Shown here piece after piece: positions 1 through 8,728 of a DNA stretch of 52,625 nucleotides. The number at the start of each line of letters is the position of its first letter. Position 1 is the first letter of the stretch. The translations under genes were made by a program, and so were the position numbers. The notes under the pieces are model-generated. The model worked only from the letters and a program-made list of their open reading frames with translations. It was not told the DNA's origin and did not search any database. The DNA is from Fuerstiella sp. (GTDB lineage: Bacteria; Planctomycetota; Planctomycetia; Planctomycetales; Planctomycetaceae): positions 1 to 52,625 of the forward strand of contig JABABI010000047.1 of NCBI GenBank assembly GCA_014238335.1, given 5' to 3'.

Positions 1-414
1 ACAGGTACGGGTATGCGCTACGGTTTTTCACTGAGGCACTGCTCACCACAGCGAAATAGATATAACTCTAATTATGGATTTGGTTTACGGCACACTGATG
101 GCCGCATTTCAATCGCGATAGATTACTAACATTCGGCTCCCTATCGATATTTAGCTGTCAGACCCGCCAAGTGGCGTGAACAATCTTACAGGTAATGGCG
201 ATTTGTACACCAAGAGATGCCTGTGTCGAACCTCACAAAACATTTCCGGGATCTCTGGTGCGACGATATCGTCAATGTTTTCCGGGAATTGACGCCTCAG
301 ACAGAGCCCAGAAGAGCTTCCTGCCACAATTCAAAGAGTATCCGGAATATCTGTCGGTGGTCTTGCAAATTGATGGAATGGGAGACCGTCGGCAAGGACG
401 GTCTCTCCGTTCTG
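1..414. other. Left-edge intergenic stretch
   Basis: No coding region is supported here. The short open frames on both strands are either composition-driven or shadows of the lipoprotein gene that ends at 415. The only structure seen is the hairpin at 382-405 just beyond that gene's stop codon. Confidence 0.5.
382..405 (-). terminator. Hairpin after the TlpA-like gene
   Basis: A perfect 9-bp inverted repeat (GAGACCGTC / GACGGTCTC) with a 6-nt loop lies 10 bases past the stop of the minus-strand gene at 415. There is no run of T on the minus-strand side, so it would be a weak or factor-assisted terminator. Position and stem quality are the only support. Confidence 0.45.
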
Positions 415-1677
415 TCAGTCAAACAGTTTCCCCATCTGCTCCACGAGCTGAGAGGCGCCAACATCGACGGCGTTGACTGTGCCTTCGCGACCAACCAGCC
501 AGACGCTGGGACACCTTGAGACTCCCCAAAAGCGAACCAGCGGGCTGTTCCACGAACGCTGATTCTCTTCCACATAGAAAATCTGTTCACCCGGAAGCTT
601 TTCATTCTGCTGAAATGATCTGGCGAGGGACTCGTCGTCATCCAGATTGACGCCGACAAATCGCAGTCGATTAGCGGAGACTTCATTCGCTTGGCGCAAC
701 AACGGAAGCATGTTCTGCTGAAATTCCGTGTTCTTGCTGTCCCAGAAATAAATGACCGTGACCTGGTTCCGAAAACTTTCGCAGTCAACGTATTTGCCGC
801 TCAGCGTGGGCCCGGCGAACTGGGATATTTTTCTGCCAGGCAGTGCCATCCGCCTCAGCACGGCAGTCGCTTCATGCCCCTGCAAAGTCTCACCAAACTG
901 GCTGGCCAGTATGCGGTAGCAGAGTTCGGCTTCGGCCATCAGTCGTTGAACACCAGTTTCGTCCTCGCACACGGCAGCGTGCATTTCACAACTTCGTCCG
1001 GCTCCAAACAGCAGCAACACCGTTCGCTCTTTCTGGTGAGGGAATCGATCAGCAAATTCACGCGCCCACCGTGAAAAGTTCTCGAACCACACCAAGTTGG
1101 AATGTCCGACCAGACGCGCCTTCGTATGAGCGAATCTGGCCAGATAATAGACACCCTCGGCGGCGGCTTCTGACATGGGATCACGTTCATTGAGTGCCTG
1201 GACGTCAGCATACAGCCGATCAACGTCTTCCTTGAGGCCGCTCAGCGCCAGCTGAAACCTGGCTTCCAGAAGATGGCCAACGGCTTTGTTGAATTGAGCC
1301 TGTTTTGACTCGCCTGCAACAGTCAGCTGCACGGCGTGGGATGCCATTCGGGCAATGTCCAGGTTTCGCTTGCGACGATCTGACTTCGCCTGCTCAAGTT
1401 CTGTTGGTGCCGTCGCGATGCGCAGTTGCTGGATTTGGTCCAGTAATCGTGTCACCTGGTCCGAGTTGTTTGCTTCCTGAGGCGTTTCCCTGATTGTGGC
1501 GCTGGTCGGGACAGAGCCGTCGTCCGGCAGTTCCGAATCCACGGGATTTGGAACTGAAACCGTCACTGTCGAAGTGACCGGTTCAGTAACGTCGTCCGTG
1601 CTGACGGATGATGACAAACCGAAGTTGCCGCACCCACAGACAATCAGTTCGCACAGCAACAAAGCGGCAAGACGCAT
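415..1677 (-). CDS. Lipoprotein with degenerate TlpA/thioredoxin-like domain
   Basis: A 420-residue protein predicted to be exported and lipid-anchored. A hydrophobic leader ends in Val-Cys-Gly-Cys, with Cys16 as the likely lipidated residue. A Ser/Thr/Val-rich linker follows, then a helical middle of about 200 residues, then a C-terminal thioredoxin-fold (AhpC/TSA-TlpA type) domain from about residue 285. That domain keeps the beta strand VTVIYFWDSK and the cis-Pro-like segment RCPSVWLV. The Cys-x-x-Cys expected after the Trp is replaced by Asp-Ser-Lys-Asn, so disulfide redox chemistry is not expected. The start was chosen at ATG 1677 because GAAGGA precedes it by 8 nt and the lipoprotein leader begins there; the frame stays open 68 codons further upstream, but that extension lacks leader character. 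It lies downstream of and co-directional with the TAXI-type gene, 283 bp away. Confidence 0.75.
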   Translation of the reverse strand: MRLAALLLCELIVCGCGNFGLSSSVSTDDVTEPVTSTVTVSVPNPVDSELPDDGSVPTSATIRETPQEANNSDQVTRLLDQIQQLRIATAPTELEQAKSDRRKRNLDIARMASHAVQLTVAGESKQAQFNKAVGHLLEARFQLALSGLKEDVDRLYADVQALNERDPMSEAAAEGVYYLARFAHTKARLVGHSNLVWFENFSRWAREFADRFPHQKERTVLLLFGAGRSCEMHAAVCEDETGVQRLMAEAELCYRILASQFGETLQGHEATAVLRRMALPGRKISQFAGPTLSGKYVDCESFRNQVTVIYFWDSKNTEFQQNMLPLLRQANEVSANRLRFVGVNLDDDESLARSFQQNEKLPGEQIFYVEENQRSWNSPLVRFWGVSRCPSVWLVGREGTVNAVDVGASQLVEQMGKLFD

Positions 1678-1960
1678 TGTTTCGATCCTTCGAGCGACGT
1701 TGGAAGAACTTGTCTGCTGACCGGTGCATAATTGCTGAGGGTCGGAATTGCACCTGAAATGTATAAGAGCGGGGCCCCGTCGAGAATACTGACTTGTCCT
1801 GACGACACGTAGTCTTTTGGAAAATCCACGCTGTCGGCGTGAATTTTCACACAGGGCGGCCGGCTGCGTCACTGGGTTCACAGCGGGGTCGGCATTGTGT
1901 AGGCCATGGGCCGCTTATCGCGGAAGGGAGTAGTTTTCCTCCCGGCCGTTCTCAAGACGG

Positions 1961-3358
1961 TTACAAGCCCCGACGCAGCGCATTCAGCGAATGTCGCGTC
2001 AGTTTTGCGTTGAGTTTTTCGCTCAGTGCGTGGCACATTTGAACAAAGCAGTCGATAGCACGGTCTTCGTTCAGTTCGTGCGCCGTGAATTCGGACAGGG
2101 CCTCCTGCCGCAGAATTGTAACCTCATCCAGCATTGTCTGCAGTCGCTTCGATTCTTCGGCGTTACCTTCGCCGTCGACTTCCATTTGCTGATGTTCCAG
2201 TTCAAGCAGTTGATGGATGTAGCGGTCCAGTCGATGTTCCTGACTGCGGATCAGGCGTTTCCTCCACCAGCGGCGCAGTAGCCATACTGCAGCGATCAGC
2301 GATACCAGGAACGACCGAATACCTTCGGTCCCTTCCACAAAATCCGGATTAATGAATGGTTTCAGGTCGGGGTAGAAAACGTGCGAGGCACCTGCATGCA
2401 GTTCAAATTCCGGACGTTGGGTTGCGTATGTTGTTCCCTCCTCAAGTAACTCGTTCAATCCGTGCCGACGCTGAAAGCGGGCGTCCGTAATGATCCGAGT
2501 TACTTCTTCCACCAGACCGACCGGGGCGCTGTTTCCAGCCAGAAGCTGAGCGTGCAGAGAGACGGTGTGAAAGTCGTTGGGCGGGACCGCGGGGGACACC
2601 TGAAAGTATCCGGCAGGAACAACGTCGGGCGACAATGACGTGTTTCGACGAGCCAACGCATCTGCGAACGGAACGTCGACAAGTCTTGCCAGGGAGGACG
2701 TCAGTAAATCCTTCACGACAGGCGCGCGCAGCCCGCAGCAGATGATTCCGATTTCGACATTGCCGGCAGCGATCTGTTCAGGTAGATCGGCGTAGGGCAC
2801 CGTTTCGATGTCAATCGTCCTGTCATCGCTGCCTATGTGGCGCAACAGCAGTTTTGTCATCGCAAAGTCACCGGAGAGGCGATCGTTACAACACCAAATT
2901 CGATGCTCAACACGGTCAAGTTCTGCAGACGAATTTCTTGGGGCGATGGGCAGCAGAAATTCAGGGTACAGATTGCTGACAAATGCTGCTAATTCGCCGT
3001 CTTCGCTGGAAGTGCGTGCTCCGTCAAGGATTTCCCGCGTTTCAGGCTGGTATAGGGCGAAGTGAACCTGATTCGTTTCCAGTTTTTGCAGATTTTCCAG
3101 AGATCCGCCGGTCGTAATAACGTCAACCTCAAGCATCAATCGCGCACGAAGCTCCTCGGCCAGACCATTTGCCAACTCCGCATATCGGCCGTTCGCAGGG
3201 CCACTTGCGATTCGCACGACCGCAGGTATTCCTGTCGTCCACCAGTATGCCAGAAATAAGGACGACACCAGGACTACAAAAATAATCGCATACCACGGGG
3301 GCGAGAGGTTCCGGATGGCGAGGTGTTGCTCGTCTTCATTCGCAACGGCCCTGGGCAT
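1961..3358 (-). CDS. Membrane-anchored TAXI-family solute-binding protein with cytoplasmic helical tail
   Basis: A 465-residue protein. The central part (about 46-340) resembles the TAXI/NMT1-type periplasmic solute-binding family of TRAP transporters: it begins VVRIASGPANGRY, followed by a TTGGSLENL segment. Instead of a cleavable signal it has a membrane helix at about 22-41. A second membrane helix sits at about 346-363, followed by WWRKR and about 100 charged, Glu/Gln-rich, probably coiled-coil residues. The predicted layout is a periplasmic ligand-binding domain held between two helices with a cytoplasmic tail, which resembles a receptor more than a free transporter subunit. No TRAP permease gene is adjacent. 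ATG 3358 is preceded by GAGGAG at 6 nt. Family assignment is fairly sure; the ligand and a signalling role are inference. Confidence 0.75.
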   Translation of the reverse strand: MPRAVANEDEQHLAIRNLSPPWYAIIFVVLVSSLFLAYWWTTGIPAVVRIASGPANGRYAELANGLAEELRARLMLEVDVITTGGSLENLQKLETNQVHFALYQPETREILDGARTSSEDGELAAFVSNLYPEFLLPIAPRNSSAELDRVEHRIWCCNDRLSGDFAMTKLLLRHIGSDDRTIDIETVPYADLPEQIAAGNVEIGIICCGLRAPVVKDLLTSSLARLVDVPFADALARRNTSLSPDVVPAGYFQVSPAVPPNDFHTVSLHAQLLAGNSAPVGLVEEVTRIITDARFQRRHGLNELLEEGTTYATQRPEFELHAGASHVFYPDLKPFINPDFVEGTEGIRSFLVSLIAAVWLLRRWWRKRLIRSQEHRLDRYIHQLLELEHQQMEVDGEGNAEESKRLQTMLDEVTILRQEALSEFTAHELNEDRAIDCFVQMCHALSEKLNAKLTRHSLNALRRGL

Positions 3359-3721
3359 CAGTTTCTCCTCGCAGCGGCCTCAGAAATCTGAGCATTGTCG
3401 AAACGCAGCTCACGGTAATGCTGAATTCTCTCCAAACTGTACCGACTTTGTTGTGGACGACAAGTTGACACTCCATTCTGCATGTACGGCCTCGGCAATT
3501 CGCGGACCTGCTTGACGCCCGGTGGGTGCCAGAGTGCTCATGCGGCAAGGCCCGCTCTCAAGTGGGGGCGTTGAGAGCCGTGCAATCGGCCGCTTTGTTT
3601 TGTTGATTCATTCCTAATGTGACGGAAATCCTGCATCTGATGGAAACCACAATTGCAGAGTCGGTCGCGGAACATCAGTATTTGCGACTCCAGAACTGCC
3701 TCTGTCTGAAAAGTACGCGCC
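3359..3721. other. Divergent intergenic region between TAXI-type gene and mtaB
   Basis: These 363 bases must carry promoters for both flanking genes, which are transcribed away from each other. I cannot call -35/-10 boxes with confidence. Two inverted repeats are visible: CTCAGA-AA-TCTGAG at 3379-3392 near the TAXI-gene ribosome binding site, and a longer one at 3554-3578. No gene is supported. Confidence 0.5.
3554..3578. promoter_or_regulatory. 8-bp inverted repeat, possible operator
   Basis: GCTCTCAA at 3554-3561 and TTGAGAGC at 3571-3578 form a perfect inverted repeat with a 9-nt spacer, in the middle of the divergent region. The spacing is compatible with a dimeric regulator site or a small hairpin. 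No binding protein is identified. Confidence 0.3.
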
Positions 3722-5083
3722 GTGAATGCTCCGGAACGAACCTGCCGACTGATCACGCTCGGCTGCAAGGTTAACCAGTATGAAACCCAGCTGGTGCGTG
3801 AAGCTCTGCGCGAGAACGGATTTCGTGAAGCGCCGGACGGCGAATCAGCCGATCTGTGCGTGGTAAACACCTGCACCGTTACCAACAACGGAGACAGCAA
3901 ATCCCGACAGGCCATCCGGCAACTTGCTCGAAAGAATCCCGGCACCAAAACGATCGTGATGGGATGTTACGCGACTCGTGATCCTCAGGCCGTCAGCGAA
4001 CTGCCCAACGTTATTGAGGTTGTGACTGACAAACGCGAGCTGCCTGATGTGCTCGGTCGGTTCGGCATCGTCGACCTGCCCGCAGGTATCAGTGAATTTG
4101 CAGGGCATCACCGAGCATTCGTCAAAATTCAGGACGGTTGTATTCTGAAATGTTCGTACTGCATCATTCCGAGTGTTCGTCCGGGCCTGCGCAGCCGTCG
4201 CCCGAGCGACATAGAAGAGGAAGTTCGCCGACTGGTGGACAATGGTTACCGGGAAATTGTGATCAGCGGAGTTCACGTCGGCCACTTCGGCATCGATACC
4301 AACAACCTGATGCCTGGCGACAGGCCCGAGCGGTTGTGGGACCTGTTTCGGCGGCTGGATCGGATTCCCGGCGACTGGCGCATGCGACTGTCGAGTATCG
4401 AAACGGTGGAAGTTAACGATGATTTCATTAAGGCGGCCGGCGACTGCGAACACCTTTGTCCTCAGTTTCATCCGGCCTTGCAGAGTGGTTCGGACACGGT
4501 GTTACAACGCATGCGGCGGCGATATCGAGTGGGCCGTTTTCTCGAACGACTGGAACAGATTCGGGATATGCTGGGTGACGATCCGGCATTCACGACGGAT
4601 GTGATCGTCGGTTTTCCCGGTGAGACAGATGCCGAGTTCGAGGAGACTCTGGAAACCTGTCGCCTTGCGCGTTTCATGAAAGTTCATGTCTTCCCTTACA
4701 GTCGTCGCGACGGCACGGCGGCCGCTGACTTCAGCGGGCAAATTTCCGGCAACGTCATTAAGGATCGTGTTCGCGCTTTGAGTGATTTGGAGCGTGATCT
4801 TGCTCTGGATTTCTATCACAGTCGAATAGGGTCCGGTGCCGAACAGATTGTGCTGGCCGAGCGAACGTGTGCCGACCGCCCGGGCTGGGTGAAAGGGTCG
4901 GATCAATGGTACATTCCGACTGAAGTACGCGGAACTGACGCCGATCTTGGCACGTTCATTCCGTGTGTCGCGGAAGAGGCAAATCGTGAACGTGTTCAGG
5001 CGTCTCGTGTTGAGAGGCCAGAGCAGATTGAGAGTCGCATAACATCTGCTCCGTTGGTGGCGTCCCGACAGGCAGCCCACTAA
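3722..5083 (+). CDS. mtaB: tRNA (N6-threonylcarbamoyladenosine(37)-C2)-methylthiotransferase MtaB
   Basis: A 453-residue radical-SAM methylthiotransferase that adds a methylthio group to t6A37 of ANN-reading tRNAs in the cytoplasm. The N-terminal UPF0004 domain opens with TLGCKVNQYE, the signature of the MtaB branch, and supplies three cluster-binding cysteines (15, 51, 82). The radical-SAM Cys-x3-Cys-x2-Cys motif is at 140-147 (CILKCSYC), followed by the RSR motif. A C-terminal TRAM-like region follows. Length fits the family. The start is GTG at 3722, because the conserved LGCKVNQ begins 13 residues in and no better upstream start exists; the ribosome binding site is weak. It is transcribed alone or with tmk 156 bp downstream. 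Confidence 0.93.
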   Translation: MNAPERTCRLITLGCKVNQYETQLVREALRENGFREAPDGESADLCVVNTCTVTNNGDSKSRQAIRQLARKNPGTKTIVMGCYATRDPQAVSELPNVIEVVTDKRELPDVLGRFGIVDLPAGISEFAGHHRAFVKIQDGCILKCSYCIIPSVRPGLRSRRPSDIEEEVRRLVDNGYREIVISGVHVGHFGIDTNNLMPGDRPERLWDLFRRLDRIPGDWRMRLSSIETVEVNDDFIKAAGDCEHLCPQFHPALQSGSDTVLQRMRRRYRVGRFLERLEQIRDMLGDDPAFTTDVIVGFPGETDAEFEETLETCRLARFMKVHVFPYSRRDGTAAADFSGQISGNVIKDRVRALSDLERDLALDFYHSRIGSGAEQIVLAERTCADRPGWVKGSDQWYIPTEVRGTDADLGTFIPCVAEEANRERVQASRVERPEQIESRITSAPLVASRQAAH

Positions 5084-5147
5084 GTTTGTTTCCATTTGGC
5101 TGATCGGGCTACTACGACTCCGAGCTTCGAACACCGGCGAACGTGAC

Positions 5148-5174
5148 CTGCCGGGGCCATGGTTCAACCGGCAG
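5148..5174 (+). terminator. Hairpin between mtaB and tmk
   Basis: A 7-bp perfect stem (CTGCCGG / CCGGCAG) with a 13-nt loop lies 65 bases after the mtaB stop. No T-run follows, so it could be an attenuating structure or chance. Confidence 0.3.
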
Positions 5175-5239
5175 TCGATTCGTAACCTAAGAATGTCCTA
5201 TCCACTGTCCTCAGGATTTAGATACAAACAGATCGCAGT

Positions 5240-5938
5240 ATGACTACACTTATCGCCATTGAAGGCATTGACGGTTCAGGCAAGGGCACACAGTCGAAGC
5301 AATTGGTTGAACGACTTGTTGCCGCTGGCGTCAGGGCCACGGTTCTGCAGTTTCCCAGGTATTCAGAAACCACTTTTGGCAGCGCTATCGGGGATTTCCT
5401 GAACGGCCGTTTTGGTTCGCTGGAGCAGGTTCATCCACAGTTGGCGTCCGTGTTGTATGCCGGCGACCGCTTTGAGTCCCGACCGGTGCTGCAGCAGGCG
5501 ATTAATGATCACGACGTTGTTATCCTTGACCGATTCACCGGCTCCAACCTGGCTCACCAGTCCGCCAAACTGGATGGGCAGGAGCAGTCAGAGCTGGTTG
5601 CGTGGATTGACCATGTGGAGCACGTTGTGTTCGGGCTGCCACGGCCGGACTTGAACATACTGATCGACATAAGTTCCAGGTGGAGCCGGGAACTGGTCAG
5701 CCGCAAGGGTGAACGTGACTATACCGATGACGAAGCCGATATTCAGGAATCTAATTTGCCCTACCTGGAACGTGTCCGCCGCTGTTATTTGAGCATTGCT
5801 GAACAACGAGACGACTGGCACGTCGTGGAAAGCCTGAACGCAGACGACGAACTTCGTTCTGTCAGCGACATCAATAACGAGTTGTTCGAACTGATCAGGC
5901 CGGTTGCCGGTCTGCCGCAGAATACCACTCAGGTCTGA
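5240..5938 (+). CDS. tmk: Thymidylate kinase (dTMP kinase)
   Basis: A 232-residue enzyme that phosphorylates dTMP to dTDP with ATP, essential for DNA precursor supply. The P-loop is at 9-17 (GIDGSGKGT). The Asp-Arg-Phe version of the dTMP-binding DRY motif (VVILDRF) is near residue 95. A lid-like Arg/Lys-rich segment (SRKGERDYT) lies near residue 153. It is slightly longer than the usual 205-215 residues. ATG 5240 starts directly at the MTTLIAIEGIDG beta strand, so the start is firm. It converges on scpB. Confidence 0.92.
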   Translation: MTTLIAIEGIDGSGKGTQSKQLVERLVAAGVRATVLQFPRYSETTFGSAIGDFLNGRFGSLEQVHPQLASVLYAGDRFESRPVLQQAINDHDVVILDRFTGSNLAHQSAKLDGQEQSELVAWIDHVEHVVFGLPRPDLNILIDISSRWSRELVSRKGERDYTDDEADIQESNLPYLERVRRCYLSIAEQRDDWHVVESLNADDELRSVSDINNELFELIRPVAGLPQNTTQV

Positions 5939-5943
5939 CTGCC

Positions 5944-5960
5944 GACGTGTGTCACACGTC
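5944..5960 (+). terminator. Palindromic hairpin after tmk
   Basis: A 17-base palindrome (GACGTGT-GTC-ACACGTC, 7-bp stem, 3-nt loop) begins 6 bases past the tmk stop. No T-run follows. Position after the stop in a convergent gap suggests a transcript-end structure. Confidence 0.4.
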
Positions 5961-6092
5961 CCGTGTGAATACGACGGACGTCGACGAGTCATATGCGAAC
6001 AGCTGGTACTTGCGAGTGGTGCAATCGGAAAGTGACGTATCGCCGCGGACGTCGTCACTGCGTCTGCGGTCGCTCCAGCTGTTACCGCGTCT

Positions 6093-6875
6093 CTACCCGG
6101 CGCGACTCTGGATCTCCGGGACCGGCATGGTCACATCACCGTTGTCGCCCGCGTTCGCCGTATCAGTTTCCGAAGAAGCTGGATCGGTCGGCTCCCGTTG
6201 ACCCCCGATTGTGTCGTAGTCCGGCAGATGTTCGACTCGGCCAAGGCCAAACATGTCGAGGAATTGTAGTGACGTGATGTACAGAAATGGCCTGCCAAGG
6301 GAGTCCTCTTCGCCTCCAACCTGCACAAGGCTGCGGTCAATCAGCTGACGGATCATCTCTGATGACTGTACACCACGAATGGATTCCACGCTCGCCCGCG
6401 TCACGGGCTGCTGGTACGCGATGATCGTCAGCGTTTCCATCATTGGCTGAGACAACTGCATTTGCGACTGTCGCTGATGAAGTCGATCCAGCCAGCTGAC
6501 CAGGGCAGGGCGCGTCATCAGAAGAAAACCAGTGGCCGTTCGCTCAACTCGAAATGCAGAATCCGTAAGGTCATAACTTTCGTTCAACAGGTCAACCAGC
6601 TGATTAACTTCCTGAGTGTCGACCAATCCGGCCTGCTGGACCAGTTTTCGAGCCGCTACAGCTGCACTCGAAATCAGCAGGACCGCTTCCAGCCGCGCCA
6701 GACGGTTGGACCGAATCAGCCGCCCGTCTGCCAGAATAACGGACTCGTCGATGGAGTCCTTTAGCGTAAACAGCGGACCTGAGAGAAACCCAATAGCGTG
6801 AAGTTGCTGCCCGGTGCGGTGATGGTGATCATGTCGAAGTTGATCCCATGAGGCAGAGCCACTGGGGTAACGCAT
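6093..6875 (-). CDS. scpB: Segregation and condensation protein B (ScpB)
   Basis: A 260-residue protein in the chosen form. ScpB is the winged-helix kleisin partner that, with ScpA and SMC, builds the bacterial condensin. Visible family features are LARLEAVLLISS (first winged helix), METLTIIAYQQPVTRASVESIRGV (second, highly typical) and GRPFLYITSLQFLDMFGL. The frame is open up to 7232 but that extension runs into the neighbouring gene and is not protein-like. I take ATG 6875; ATGs at 7037, 6926 and 6902 are alternatives and none has a clear ribosome binding site. scpA is not adjacent. The C-terminal 40 residues after HLPDYD are a low-complexity acidic tail. Confidence 0.85.
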   Translation of the reverse strand: MRYPSGSASWDQLRHDHHHRTGQQLHAIGFLSGPLFTLKDSIDESVILADGRLIRSNRLARLEAVLLISSAAVAARKLVQQAGLVDTQEVNQLVDLLNESYDLTDSAFRVERTATGFLLMTRPALVSWLDRLHQRQSQMQLSQPMMETLTIIAYQQPVTRASVESIRGVQSSEMIRQLIDRSLVQVGGEEDSLGRPFLYITSLQFLDMFGLGRVEHLPDYDTIGGQREPTDPASSETDTANAGDNGDVTMPVPEIQSRAG

Positions 6876-7047
6876 TTTTTGTGTGCACAGAGGGTTGGTC
6901 ATAGGGCCAGTAACGGATGAATTCATGGACGACAGAAAGCAGTGTACAACAGCCAGCGTCAGGTTGCCCTGGGAGAGCAGGGGGCGATTCGCGACTGACG
7001 TGACCAACTGAGGACCTGATCTCCTGCTGAGAGTCATGCCTTGCCGA

Positions 7048-7647
7048 CTAAGGGTTCTGCGATGACTTCCATTCGTTGGCCTGTTGGATGACGTCCCGTA
7101 CGGCGGCATTCTTCGAAGTGGCAATCGCTTCAAATCGGTAGCGGATACTTCCCTGACTGGCTGGAAAAAATGCCACGAAGCCAAACGCCGATCTGTCGCC
7201 GGGATAAAACCACAGCGTGCGAGTGGCCCCAAGCACCCGCAGCCGCACGGTTAGTTCTTCGAATTCGGCGTTAGTGGAAGAACTGGAGGGTGGGGTGGAC
7301 TGGGTGGCTTGTTGTAGTGCTGCAACTGACTGCAATTCAGTGCGCTCAGGCTCCGAGGAGAAAGTCGGTTCTTCTGAAACCCCTCCCGGGGCAATATCAC
7401 TATCTGCCGTGTCCGAACCCAGTAGCTCAGCGAATTCCGCTTCAAAGTCACTTTCGGAGAAACCATCAATGTCAGCGTCATCGCCTGGCGAGTCTGAAGC
7501 TGCCGAATCGTTGGAATCGGCCGAAAGCAGTGAACTAAGAAGGCTGCCCTCGGGGCCGGACGGCCTAAACATTGCCATCGCCGGCACCACAATGAGTGGC
7601 AGCATCATGATAAATGTTGTGAGCGGTCCGCCGCGTGAAGATTCCAT
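7048..7647 (-). CDS. Membrane-anchored hypothetical protein with acidic linker
   Basis: A 199-residue protein of no recognised family. It begins with a hydrophobic helix (about residues 9-26), continues with an Asp/Ser/Glu-rich, probably disordered linker of about 110 residues, and ends in a compact 75-residue basic/aromatic segment (VRLRVLGATRTLWFYPGD onwards). The start is set at ATG 7647, which has GGAAG 5 bases upstream; an in-frame ATG at 7716 would add 23 residues. It lies upstream of scpB on the same strand with a 172-bp gap, so the two may share a transcript. Function unknown. Confidence 0.6.
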   Translation of the reverse strand: MESSRGGPLTTFIMMLPLIVVPAMAMFRPSGPEGSLLSSLLSADSNDSAASDSPGDDADIDGFSESDFEAEFAELLGSDTADSDIAPGGVSEEPTFSSEPERTELQSVAALQQATQSTPPSSSSTNAEFEELTVRLRVLGATRTLWFYPGDRSAFGFVAFFPASQGSIRYRFEAIATSKNAAVRDVIQQANEWKSSQNP

Positions 7648-7951
7648 TCCGACTTCCACACCAATTTGGGGAGATCCTTCTCCAATGAAGCAGATTCTGC
7701 CGAAGTCTAGGAACAAGTCAATTTCACTACAATCTCAGTTTTGCCATACGCGATTCAGTCCCCCTGCCGCCTTCGTCGAGGTGAAAATACGGCGAAACGT
7801 GACATAAAGACGGCTGTCATCTCGCGACAATATCGCAAATGCATGACAATTCGGGGCACGTGCATTGCAACTGTTCGTGTAGTGGAACGCCCTAGTACTT
7901 TTTTTGATTGCGACATTTCACATGCCGCTCGCGACGCTTCGGAGAACCATC
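7648..7951. other. Divergent promoter region
   Basis: A 304-base gap between two genes transcribed away from each other; it must carry both promoters. It is AT-richer than its surroundings, with a run of seven T near 7901. I cannot assign boxes with confidence, and no gene is supported. Confidence 0.4.
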
Positions 7952-8719
7952 ATGAAATGTGTTAAGTACTCCACCGCCTTCGTCACGATGATTCTGCTTC
8001 TGGCAGGCGTTGTTCAGGCGGACGAATCCAGCAAGAAAGAACATCCGCTGCAGCCAGCCATTCGGTACGCGGAGTCCTGTCTGAAGAAGATTGAGGCAAT
8101 TCCCAGTTATGAAGCGGTCTTCTTTAAGCAAGAGGTCGTCGGAACCAGTCTGGTCAAGCAGAAGATCAAGATCAAGATTCGGCACAGACCATTCAGTGTT
8201 TACCTCTACTTTGAAACCCCCCACGAAGGTCGCGAGGTTCTGTATGTGGAAGGTCAGAATAATGGCAACCTGCTTGCCCATGAAGCCGGATTGCTGAGTG
8301 TGGTTGGCACGATGGAACTTGTGCCCTCTGATTCCACGGCAATGAGCGAAAACCGTTATCCCATCACGATGGCTGGCATTGGCAATCTGGTCGATGCTGT
8401 GATCAAGCAATGGCAGGAAGAAGTCAAGTTTAAGGAGAGCGAGGTCAAGTACTATAAGGACGCTCAGCTGGGCAAGATGACGTGTCGAGTGATTGAATGT
8501 TCTCACCCCAAGCCTCGACGCCAGTTTCGCTTTCAGAAAACACGTCTGTGGGTTGATGATGCGACTGGACTTCCGGTTCGAGTACAGCAATACGGGTTCG
8601 CCAAAGCAGCGGGCGACAAACCGCCTCTCGTCGAAGACTACACCTTCAGTGATATCAGGACGAACGTACGGCTGACCGACGCTGACTTTGACCGCGGCAA
8701 CACGAAGTACGCTTTTTAG
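7952..8719 (+). CDS. Secreted DUF1571 domain-containing protein
   Basis: A 255-residue exported protein with a typical signal peptide (KCVKYSTAFVTMILLLAGVVQA, cleavage near residue 23). The mature part matches the DUF1571 family common in planctomycetes: a lipoprotein-carrier-like fold with YEAVFFKQE near the start, RHRPFSVYLYFETP, and a C-terminal YTFSDIRTNVRLTDADFD. Function is not known; the fold suggests binding of a lipid or hydrophobic ligand in the periplasm. ATG 7952 has GGAG 7 bases upstream and is preferred over the in-frame ATG at 7904. panC starts 9 bases after its stop, so the two are probably co-transcribed. Confidence 0.8.
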   Translation: MKCVKYSTAFVTMILLLAGVVQADESSKKEHPLQPAIRYAESCLKKIEAIPSYEAVFFKQEVVGTSLVKQKIKIKIRHRPFSVYLYFETPHEGREVLYVEGQNNGNLLAHEAGLLSVVGTMELVPSDSTAMSENRYPITMAGIGNLVDAVIKQWQEEVKFKESEVKYYKDAQLGKMTCRVIECSHPKPRRQFRFQKTRLWVDDATGLPVRVQQYGFAKAAGDKPPLVEDYTFSDIRTNVRLTDADFDRGNTKYAF

Positions 8720-8728
8720 TTGGGCAGG

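Noticed and set aside
195..519. Two overlapping plus-strand open frames near the left edge
   Set aside because: They overlap each other and the antisense of the lipoprotein gene end, and show no leader, domain or ribosome binding site.
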